From assembly GCF_032854445.1 (NCBI RefSeq), contig NC_088307.1:29416484-29480483 (forward strand): DNA of 64,000 bases, written 5' to 3'. Positions 11,501 through 23,500 of this stretch are shown here, in pieces. Numbering within the stretch: the stretch's first letter is position 1; every line of letters starts with the position of its first letter. The notes under the pieces are model-generated. The model searched no databases, was not told the DNA's origin, and saw nothing but the letters and a program-made list of their open reading frames with translations. This DNA comes from Liolophura sinensis (lineage: Eukaryota; Mollusca; Polyplacophora; Chitonida; Chitonidae). The position numbers and the translations under genes were made by a program.

Positions 11501-14500
11501 GTAAAGGTACACATGCAGGTGACATATGTCACTAGCTCTACAGCAGCACACAGGTAAAGGTACACATGCAGGTGACATATGTCACTAGCTCTACACTAGG
11601 ACACAGGTAAAGGTACACATGCAGGTGACATATGTCACTAGCTCTACACTAGGACACAGGTAAAGGTACACATGCAGGTGACACATGTCACTAGCTCTAC
11701 ACTAGGACACAGGTAAAGGTACACATGCAGGTGACATATGTCACTAGCTCTACACTAGGACACAGGTAAAGGTACACATGCAGGTGACATATGTCACTAG
11801 CTCTACACTAGGACACAGGTAAAGGTACACATGCAGGTGACATATGTCACTAGCTCTACACTAGGACACAGGTAAAGGTACACATGCAGGTGACATATGT
11901 CACTAGCTCTACACTAGGACACAGGTAAAGGTACACATGCAGGTGACACATGTCACTAGCTCTACACTAGGACACAGGTAAAGGTACACATGCAGGTGAC
12001 ATATGTCACTAGCTCTACAGCAGCATACAGGTAAAGAGATATTCACTACAACATAAATACATGTATTGATTTATTCGATAGGAGTTTTATGCTGTTCTCA
12101 AGAATATTTCAGAAGACAGTGGTCAGCATTATGGTTGGAGGAAATGGTGTAACTTCTGACAAACATCAATGTCTGAACTATACTCCTGCTAAAACTATAC
12201 TCTTGCATCACCTTTTCTTTTGTCATCCAACGGACAAATTTGAAGTCTGCCGGATCTGAGGTGCCATCATCTGGTACTGAAATATCTGCAAGAGAAAAGA
12301 AAAAAGAGGGAAACAAGTGACCTAACACCAATGCAGAAGAAGACAGAAACAAGTGCAACAACAACATCACTTTTTCTATTTATTTACTGATTTGATTGGT
12401 GTTTTACGCTGTACTTCATAATATTTCAATTTTTCGACAGCCGAAATTCTGTCATGCTAACCACCTCAGCCACGGAGACCCCACCATCACTTTGCCTGGA
12501 TTTGACTGACATCTTAAGCCTGAATGTACTGAATGAAAAATGTACAGCTCTCCACACTAAACAGGACTCACTCATGTTAGAGTAGTCTGCCATGATGAAG
12601 TATGACCCCTGGGGCACCGTGGGCACCATCCCCAACTGCTCTAACAGGTCAACCAGTGCGTCTCGCTTAGGCTGGATCTCCCGCGCCAGAGACTGGAGGT
12701 AACACTCAGGGCTTCCAAACAGAGACATTTCCCTCTCCAGCCCCTCTGCCACAGCTTCCTGGAAAGTGGTTATTCAGTCATTTTTATTTGTTATTTATTC
12801 GTCTGATTGATCTTTAGCATCATACTTAAGAAATTTTTCACTTTTACATCAAGTCACTTTTATAGGTAAAGAACAATGAATAGCCTGGGGTAATCCACCA
12901 ACCTTTGGCAACTATGCAAGTCACTGATGAACAGTCTCACGTGTGACATACACATATGCACACCATACTGGTAAAAGGTAAACACTCTGATAACACAAGT
13001 ACTTGTGTAAACACAAATAAAGGTCTGTAGAGGCTCTGAGTTTACCTGTACAGGTGCAGGACAATTAAAGGTAAAGTTTCGATGGATGGTCTGTACGACG
13101 TGCAGTAGAGGCTCTGAGCTTACCTGTAGAGGTGCTGGACAGGTAAAGGAAGCTATTATGCACGGTGTGTAGTGTGCACTGGAGACTCTCAGCTTATCTG
13201 TAGAGGTGCTGGACAGGAAAAGGTAGAGTTTTGATGCATGCTATGTAAGATGTACAGTAGAGGCTCTGAGTTTACCTATAGAGGTGATGGACAGGTAAAG
13301 GTAGAGTTTTGATGCATGGTCTGTAGAGGCTCTGAGCTTACCTGTAGAGGTGCTGGACAGGTAAAGGTAGTTTTTATGCATGGTCTGTAGTATGCACTGG
13401 AGACTCTGAGCTTATCTGTAAAGGTGCTGGACAGGAAAAGGTAGTTTTGATAGATGGTCTGTAGGACGGGCAGTAGAGGCTCTGAGTTTACCTGTACAGG
13501 TGCTGGACAGGTAAATCTAGAGTTTTGATGTATGGTCTTGAGAGCGTGCACTAGAGGCTCTGAGCTTACCTGTACAGGTGCAAAATTACAAGTAAAGGTA
13601 GTTTTTATGCATGGTCTGTAGTGGAAAGTCTGAGCTTATCTGTAGAGGTGCTGGACAGGAAAAGGTAGTTTTGATGGATGGTCTGTAGGACATGCAGTAG
13701 AGGCTCTGAGTTTACCTGTACAGGTGCTGGACAGGTAAAGGTAGAGTTTAGATGGATGGTCAGTAGGACATGCAGTAGAGGCTCTGAGCTTACCTGTAGA
13801 TGTGCTGGACAGGTAAAGGTAGTTTTCATGCATGGTCTTGACAGCCTGCATTAGAGGCTCTAGAGGCTCTGGGCTTACCTGTAGATGTACTGGACAGGTA
13901 AAGGTAGAGTTTTGATGCACGGTCTGTAGAGGCTCTGAGCTAACCTGTAAATGTGCTGAACAGGTAAAGGTAGAGTTTTGATGCATGGTCTTGAGAGCGT
14001 GCACTAGAGGCTCGGAGCTTACCTGTAGAGGTGCTGGACAGGTAAAGGTAGAGTTTTGATGCATCCTCTGTAGATGCTCTGGGCTTACCTGTAGAGATGC
14101 TGGACAGGAAAAGGTAGAGTTTTGATGCATGCTATGTAAAGGGTGCAGTAGAGGCTCTGAGCCTACCTGTAGATGTGCTGGACAGGTAAAGGTAGTTTTT
14201 ATGCACGGTCTGTAGAAGCTCTGAGCTTACCTGTAGAGGTGCTGGACAGGTTAAGGTAGAGTTTTGATGCATGGTCTGTAGGACGTGCAGTAGGGGATCT
14301 GGGCTTACCTGTAGAGGTGCTGGACGGGTAAAGGTAGAGTTTTCAAGCATGGTCTGTAGAGGCTCTGAGCTTACCTGTAAATGTGTTGGACAGGTAAAGC
14401 TAGAGTTTTCATGCATGGTCTTGAGAGCGTGCACTAGAGGCTCTGGGCTTACCTGTACAGGTGCTGGACAGGTAAAGGTAGAGTTTTCATGCATGGTCTT

Positions 14501-17500
14501 GAGAGCGTGCAGTAGAGGCTCTGGGCTTACCTGTACAGGTGCTGGACAGGTAAAGGTAGAGATCTGATGGATGGTCTGTAGGATGTGCAATAGAGGCTCT
14601 GGGCTTACCTGTACAGGTGCTGTCCAGCACCTGTACTGTAAATGTGCTGGACAGGTAAAGGTAGAGTTTTGATGCATGGTCTTGACAGCATGCACTAGAG
14701 GCTCTGGGCTTACCTGTAGAGGTGCTGGACAGGAAAAGGTAGAGTTTTGATGCATGCTATGTAAAGGGTGCAGTACAGGCTCTGAGCTCACCTGTAGAGG
14801 TGCTGGACAGGTAAATGTAGTTTTGATGCACGTCTGTACTGTGCACTGGAGACTCTGAGCTTATCTGCAGAGGTGCTGGACAGGAAAAGGTAGAGTTTTG
14901 ATGCATGCCATGTAAAGGGTGCAGTAGATGCTCTGAGCTTAGCTGTGGAGGTGTAGGAGAGGTAAAGGTAGAGTTTTGATGCATGCTATGTAAAGGGTGC
15001 AGTAGAGGCTCTGAGCTTACCTGTGGAGGTGTAGGAGAGGTAAAGGTAGAGTTTTGATGCATGCTATGTAAAGGGTGCAGTAGAGGCTCTGAGCTTACCT
15101 GTAGAGGTGCTGGACAGGTAAATGTAGTTTTGATGCACGGTCTGTACTGTGCACTGGAGACTCTGAGCTTATCTGCAGAGGTGCTGGACAGGAAAAGGTA
15201 GAGTTTTGATGCATGCTATGCAAAGGTGCAGTAGAGGCTCTGAGCTTACCTGTGGAGGTGTAGGAGAGGTAAAGGTAGAGTTTTGATGCATGCTATGTAA
15301 AGGGTGCAGAAGAGGCTCTGAGCTCACCTGTAGAGGTGTAGGACAGGTAAAGGTACAGTTCTGATGCATGGTCTGCAGAGCGTGCACTAGAGGCTCTGGA
15401 CCCACAGCCCAGCCTAGCTTCCAGCCCGTCACGCTGAATGTCTTCCCAGCACTTCCAATTGTCACTGTTCTCTCCCACATGCCAGGAAGGGAGGCTAAGT
15501 AGAACATAATTTATTTAAATGACTGACAGACTGGTTAACTACTTACCCCAAACTGTAATATTACTCTGAGAACACCCAAGACAACATTTGTATGTAGTGT
15601 TTCCTCAGTGATGCATGGAGACATGACACCATGGGACCACAATAAATACATCCAGCCACCTTACGAAACATGTAAAGGGCCTCCGGACATACGTGCAGAT
15701 GGTTTCTCCCAGGCTCTGCCCGGTTTCTTCCCACCTGCCGTTGTATAAGTGAAATATTCTTGAATCCAGTATAAAACACCAATTAAATAAATAAATACAA
15801 CACATGTAGGAAGACATCCCCATCGAAGGTAATCAATGAGCAAAGATAAAGGTAAGTAACAGTTAAAATTTCTGATGCAGAACACGTGTAAATTCCTGGT
15901 CATTAAACTTAAATTTTAGTGTCAGACTAATAGTGGCTAAACACAGACTAACTTACCTATCTTGATGCTAACTTACCTATACTGATACTAACTTATCTAT
16001 CTTGATCTGTTTACTACCAGCAAACACAAGATAAGTCACCTATCTTGACATGTTTACTACCTATCTTGTTATGTTTACTACCAGTAACCACAAGCTAACT
16101 CAGCTATCTTGATATGTTTACTACCCATAAACACAAACTAACTCAGCTATCTTGATAAGTTTACTACCTATCTTGTTATGTTTACTACCAGTAACCACAA
16201 GCTAACTCAGCTATCTTGATATGTTTACTACCCATAAACACAAACTAACTCAGCTATCTTGATAAGTTTACTACCCGTAAACACAAACTAACTCAGCTAT
16301 CTTGATAAAGTTTGCTACCCTAAATTTGATAAGTTTCTTCCACCTTTTCGCAAGGTTTTATACTATACCATATTCCATGGCATTTTTCTGTGTAGACTGA
16401 TTACATTTTGCTTACTGCGAAGCCCTGAAACGGGCCAATCAAATCAATGTAAAGATGTGCATAAATTGCACTGAAAATTGCTTTAGCTTTTGTATACGAA
16501 AAAGGTGAGGAATTAAGGTACTAGTAAACACAAGCTAACTTACCTATCTTGATATGTTTACTGCCATTAAACACCAGCCACTCATATACTTCATCTGCCA
16601 CACAGATGGTATCATTTTCTATGCACAGATTAGCTATCATTTCCAGCTCTTCTTGTGAAAATACCTGAAAAGGTAGATCACTACAAGTGTATTCCAATGC
16701 AGCAAGCTACCATCATTTACAGTAAACACTATTCAGATTAATTCTCATCACTAAACAAGATTATCACACTAACATTTACCAAGAGTTCAGGTGAACGCAA
16801 TATTTTACCCCAACAAATTAATTTATTTGAAATGCGTAAAAAGGTTATTAGCAGCAGTGTGGTGAGTATAAACCATGAGGGGGAATCTTCATGGGGTTTT
16901 GATGATAGGTACGTGGTTGTCATGACAACTGCACGAGTGAACAAACGTGTCCACCAAAAATGAAAACTTTATGTGGAAAACAACTGGAGTTGTAGCCCGG
17001 ACACGAAATCATATCTGTTTAAATATTATATACTTGGAAAATGGCTATCTGGTTACCATGACAACCGCAAAAATGGACAGGTGTGTTGCGACACATCATC
17101 ATCTGTGTAGTTATATATCCACCAAATATTAAAACTCTATATGGAAAACAGTTGGCGTTTGTTGGCCCGGACACAAATCATATCTATTTATATTGAATAC
17201 ATGGGGAACTGGCGATGTTGTAACCATGACAACTGCGGAACTGACAAGCATGAGTCGCGACACATCAACATCTGTGTATGTATGTATTCACTAAAAGGTA
17301 AAACTCTCAATGGAAAACAATTGGAGATATTGCCCAGACTCGAATACGGATGGACAGGCAGACAGACAGGCAAAAATCATATACAATAATATACAATACG
17401 CTTGGCCTAAATGGTTGCATTCCTTTTGCACACATATACAGCACATCACTTACTTTTCCTAATGGGTTGCTTGGAGTGTTCAGAATGAAAGCTTTTGTCT

Positions 17501-20500
17501 TGGCTGTGAATTTACTTCTCAGTTCTTCAGGGTCCAGTTTCCAGTCAGCACTTGAGAGCCTGCTTCCACTCTTTGTCTAACTCTTTGTCTACAAACACAT
17601 GTGCAATTTTGGTCTAACATTGACTGACTATAAGCACTATTCAAGAAAACAAATGTTGAAAATTTAGAAACCTTGTAGATGTACAAAAGGCCTGGATTTG
17701 AGAAAATAGCTGGTGAGCAGTTTACCATTCTCATTCATACCATGTTAGGTGAGCACTACGCCAGCAAATCAAACATACTGTACCATAAAACTATCTCATG
17801 TTGAGTTCCCTCTAAATTGGACTTTAAATTTATTTTGCATTCCGTTCGCATGGGCAGAGTTAGCTGGTTTAACTTGTGAAAGTGGCTTTGAGCCAGTGGC
17901 TTCAATTTAAACCAGTTCAGATCTGATCTGGTTTAAATTTTGGCCATGTGAACGTGGCCTCTGGCGGGAAACACCATTCTGTGCATGTGTGAAGGAGAGT
18001 TTTAGGGTCTCTGGCGGGTAACACCATTCTGTGCATGTGTGAAGGAGAGTTTTAGGGTCCCTGGCGGTTAACACCATTCTGTGCATGTGTGAAGGAGCGT
18101 TTTAGGGTCTCTGGAGGGTAAGAACATTCTGTGCATGTGTGAAGGAGAGTTTTAGGGTCTCTGGCGGTTAACACCATTCTGTGCATGTGTGAAAGAGAGT
18201 TTTAGGGTCTCTGGCGGGTAACACCATTCTGTGCATGTGCGAAGGAGAGTTTTAGGGTCTCTGGAGGGTAAGAACATTCTGTGCATGTGTGAAGGAGAGT
18301 TTTAGGGTCTCTGGCGGTTAACACCATTCTGTGGCATGTGTGAAGGAGAGTTTTAGGGTCTCTGGCGGTTAACACCATTCTGTGCATGTGTGAAGGAGAG
18401 TTTTAGGGTCTCTGGCGGGTAACACCATTCTGTGCATGTTTGAAGGAGCGTTTTAGGGTCTCTGGCGGGTCACACCATTCTGTGCATGTGTGAAGGAGAG
18501 TTTTAGGGTCTCTGGCGGGTAACACCATTCTGTGCATGTGCGAAGGAGAGTTTTAGGGTCTCTGGCGGGTAACACCATTCTGTGCATGTGTGAAGGAGAG
18601 TTTTAGGGTCTCTGGAGGGTAAGAACATTCTGTGCATGTGTGAAGGAGAGTTTTAGGGTCTCTGGCAGTTAACACCATTCTGTGCATGTGTGAAGGAGAG
18701 TTTTAGGGTCTCTGGCGGGTAACACCATTCTGTGCATGTGTGAAGGAGGGTTTTAGGGTCTCTGGCGGGTAACACCATTCTGTGCATGTGTGAAGGAGAG
18801 TTTTAGGGTCTCTGGCGGGTAACACCATTCTGTGCATGTGCGAAGGAGAGTTTTAGGGTCTCTGGCGGGTAACACCATTCTGTGCATGTGTGAAGGAGAG
18901 TTTTAAGGTCTCTGGCGGGTCACACCATTCTTTGCATGTGTGAAGGAGAGTTTTAGGGTCTCTGGCAGGTAACACCATTCTGTGCATGTGTGAAGGAGAG
19001 TTTTAGGGTCTCTGGCGGGTAACACCATTCTGTGCATGTGTGAAGGAGAGTTTTAGGGTCTCTGGCAGGTAACACCATTCTGTGCACGTGTGAAGGAGAG
19101 TTTTAGGGTCTCTGACGGGTAACACCATTCTGTGCATGTGTGAAGGAGTTTTACAGCCTCCACGGAGTAACGACATTCTGGAAATAAAGTTTATCAATGA
19201 ATCAATCAGTTACGGGATTAGTCCATAGTCTTTGGCTGATTACATACATGTAGATGCTCTACCCACCCTGCCACAACTAGGCAGTTTACTTTGTCAAGAG
19301 AAACATAAAACTCTCTATTAAAGAGATACAGGGGGCCTCTGTGGCTCAGTTGGTTAGCGCGTTGCAATTAAGGAAATGCAGAAAAACACAAAATGTGAGA
19401 CAGAAGTTCGATCCGTGGTCTGTTACCCAATGAAAATACACAGTTCTGCAATATCTGGCTATCCTTTGCATTCATGTTGTGGCAATGAAACGCTTCATGT
19501 AGGTGAATACAGGTCAGACAATATTTACCTCCAGGCACTAAAGAACTGATGGTCCTACCACAGACAAGCCAGACAATACTACCTCCAGCCACCGAACAAC
19601 TGATGGTCCTACCACAGACAGGCCACACAATATTACCTCCAGGCATTGAAGAAGTGATGGTCCTACCACAGACAGGCCAGACAATATTTACCTCCAGGCA
19701 CTGAAGAACTGATGGTCCTACCACAGACAGGCCAGACAATATTACCTCCAGGCACTGAAGAACTGATGGTCCTACCACAGACAGGCCAGACAATATTTAC
19801 CTCCAGGCACTGAAGAAATGATGGTCCTACCACAGGACAGGCCAGACAATATTACCTCCAGGCACTGAAGAACTGATGGTCCTACCACAGACAGGCCACA
19901 CAATATTACCTCCAGGCACTGAAGAACTGATGGCCCTACCACAGACAGGCCAGACAATATTTACCTCCAGGCACTGAAGAAGTGATGGTCCTACCACAGA
20001 CAAGCCAGACAATACTACCTCCAGCCACCGAACAACTGATGGTCCTACCACATACAGGCCACACAATATTACCTCCAGGCATTGAAGAAGTGATGGTCCT
20101 ACCACATACAGGCCACACAATATTACCTCCAGGCACTGAAGAACTGATGGTCCTACCACAGACAGGCCAGACAATATTTACCTCCAGGGACTGAAGAACT
20201 GATGGCCCTACCATAAACAGGCCACACAATATTACATCCCGACACTGAAGAACTGATGGCAGTACCACAGACAGGCCAGACAATATTTACCTCCAGGCAC
20301 TGAAGAACTGATGGTCCTACCACAGACAGGCCACACAATATTACCTTCAGGCACTGAAGAACTGATGGTCCTACCACAGACAGGCCACACAATATTACCT
20401 CCAGGCACTGAAGAACTGATGGTCCTACCACAGACAGGCCACACAATATTTACCTCCAGGCACTGAAGAACTGATGGTCCTACCACATACAGGCCACACA

Positions 20501-23500
20501 ATATTACATCCAGGCACTGAAGAACTGATGGTCCTACCACAGACAGGCCAGACAATATTACCTCCGGGCACTAAAGAACTGATGGCCCTACCGCAGACAG
20601 GCCAGACAATATTTACCTCCAGGCACTGAAGAACTGATGGTCCTAAAACGGAGAGTTTGCATATTTCCAGCAAACGTGACGGTGCCCACATACCCTAATT
20701 CCTCAACCTTTTCGCATATTAAAGAGCAAATTTCAGAAAGATTTATTCACCTTTTCCATTTGCTTTCAGACAAAACTACATTGGTTTGGTTGACCAATTT
20801 CATGACTTCACAAAAAGTATAAATATATCAAATACTCAACACAAGACCTGAACATTTGTTTGGAGAGTCCATTGTTTTCTTTCAAGAGTTAAGGAAGGAT
20901 GCCTACCGGCCTGAGGGGAATGAAGACTGGCACTCCTCCTGCTACTCTGACCATAGGCTCATAGCAGTCAAAGTAAGGCTCAATAATGATCACCTGTGGG
21001 GAAAGAGAAACACAAAAGATGTCAGCTCCACGGCTGGAAGAGTATAAAAAATCTGTCAATGAGAATGTCCTAAAACATTACACAAGTTTATATATGTACA
21101 GGAGTGCACATGTACCAGACTGACATTTGGTTGAGAAGATTAACATTTTAAATTATTATTCTGTTTCAATAATGAACACAAGGAGCTAAATGTCTAAGCA
21201 ATCACTGTGAAAAACAAGATAATCTTAACTTTGGGAAGAGTAGCCGAACCCACCCAGTAGCAACATAGTCAAGTGATTATGTCTGCTATATTTGTCTTAC
21301 AGTTTGGGACATTTGTTCCTTTATTGGTCTTTATTATTCTGGCACACATATGATAAGGTGGTATGAATTCACTTTTAATAAGATCACAGAAAACCTGTTT
21401 TTGAGACATACAATTTAAGGACAGCCCACCTGATAGAACCCAGTTCCAAGTTAGTTAGCATACTGATTCAGAGTAGCTAATCTGGGTGCTGAGCTTGGAT
21501 CATGGCCACTCGATCTCAGAACATGTAAATCTGTAACTGAACATGAATATGCCCTACACTGTACCTCATCCCCTGGGTTGATAAGCCCCTGTATCGTACA
21601 GAACAGGGCGCCATATGCTCCCACTGACACAAGCGTGTTCGTCATGGGGTCAATTGGTCGGCCAATCAGAGGGCTGTACAGCTTGGCCAGGGCACTGACC
21701 AATCGAGGGTGACCCTGCAGGTGTGGAGAAGACAGATAGGTTTGTAATGTGAGTTGGGTGTAGGGAGTGGGATAAAAATCGCATAATTAAATCATCTTTC
21801 ATCAATAATGTTCAATCAAGGACTGACTGTACTATTTTTCAAGATTATTTTGGTATAAACAAAAAAACCATAGCGGTTCATACAAAAGCTGTTCACCAAT
21901 TTTCGTTTATACTCCAATAAATCTAAAAAATAGCACAGTCAATCCTTACAATTTAGTTTAAGGAATAAAACGGCTCTATCTAACGTTTCATTTTCACTCC
22001 AAACTGTGAGAAATGTTAGTTGATTTGTTTTGAAGAAGGAAACGCGGCAGGCTCCAGAATACACACTGTATGAATAAGATTCTTTGGGCCAATGAAATTG
22101 GTGATCAAAGTTTTACCTTTACGAAGTGAAGTAACGTCACGTGCACAGCGAGCCAAATGACAAAGTAAAGTTTACATTTGTAGGTCGTTTCAAAACGAAT
22201 TGTGAAAACATTTTTCTAAAAACATTTACAAGGTAAATTCCACGCTAGAGAACTTTGGGCATGGAAGATGCAGAAGGAGTTGAATTTACTTCATGAGACG
22301 CACTTTCTAGGCAACAAGGCGTTTGCGCTGTTGTTGTTGCACATCAAGGATATGCAGGGGGTCACTTCGTCATGGCAGGTGCAAAACTGATATCTTATCA
22401 GATGGAAAGTGATTTTGACCAAAACGGCATGTTTTTGGTGAGACGATACATGTATAGTATTCTGTTTGTCATTTCACAGGACATGCCTTCTGTCTCTAGG
22501 GTCTGTTCTTAGAAAAAGTAGTCCTACAAGGGCATGGCTTCACTTCTTTTGGTTTATTAGAGTATAAGCACAAAAATGTGACTAATCAAATTGTGCCTTA
22601 GAAGCCTAAATTCTGGAAAATTAAATTTTAGCAGTTTGATTGGCTCATAGCAGTTCATTCCAAAAATTCTGCCAGTTAGAAGATACAGAGTCAGAACTAC
22701 TTTTACTCTGGGATTTTGTCAGACAAAAGAGGCCTGAATTTATTAACTCAGTTGATCTCCACAGTGTCGCAAGCTCAGCCGAGCTTTTTGTTATAAAATA
22801 ACAATACTGAAAGGAGTCATTTTATGGTACATGCAGCTGTCAACGGCACCCTTGAGCCAAGACCCGACCAAAAAATGATTTATATTGAATCTATCAATTA
22901 CTATAAAATTTCGCCTAAACCAACGTTAACTTAAGGAAAACCTGATGTTCTGATTGTATATCTGATGTATGCACTACAGGATCTCTCAATAGAGAACCTC
23001 CCAGTACACTGAAGCCTTATGACTCCTGCTGTCAAACCTTCTTATCACAGGCTTGACTTTTATATTTCACAAGTGTGCAAAACAGATTTAGGTTTTCACC
23101 ATCACATTTATGTCAGCCCCCAAACCTCCCCCTCCCTCAAAATGGATGACTTGTTGCAATATCCTCAGAACTCACATAACTGCGTGTGTACTGATGCATG
23201 TAGACATTATCACTGGTGGCAGCCCTACACAGGGCGTCAACTACGTGCTGTGGGGGACGCATGTCTGGGAAACCCTGCAACAATAATGAGGAAAGACGGA
23301 GCTTTGAATGTTAGATTTATTACCATTACAAACAAGAGCAGATATATCTTCTGTGGAACAAATCAGTTTTTTATGCCAAAAACTCTGGTACAGAGCTGAG
23401 TAAAACATGTACATACAGGTGGCCTGATTTATGTGCAAACAGGTAGCCTGATTTATGTGCATGCAGGTGGCCTGATTTATGTGCATGCAGGTGGCCTGAT

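Noticed and set aside
13276-15062. Long minus-strand frames with [10 protein letters not shown] repeats as a separate repeat-protein gene
   Set aside because: They derive from KYAT exon 8 copies in the intron. There is no own start context, and frameshifts break the run. Kept as an exon-derived array with possible isoforms only.
17955-19155. Telomere-like TTTTAGGG in each 50-bp unit
   Set aside because: Only one TTAGGG per 50 bp, within a longer unrelated unit. Not an interstitial telomeric repeat.
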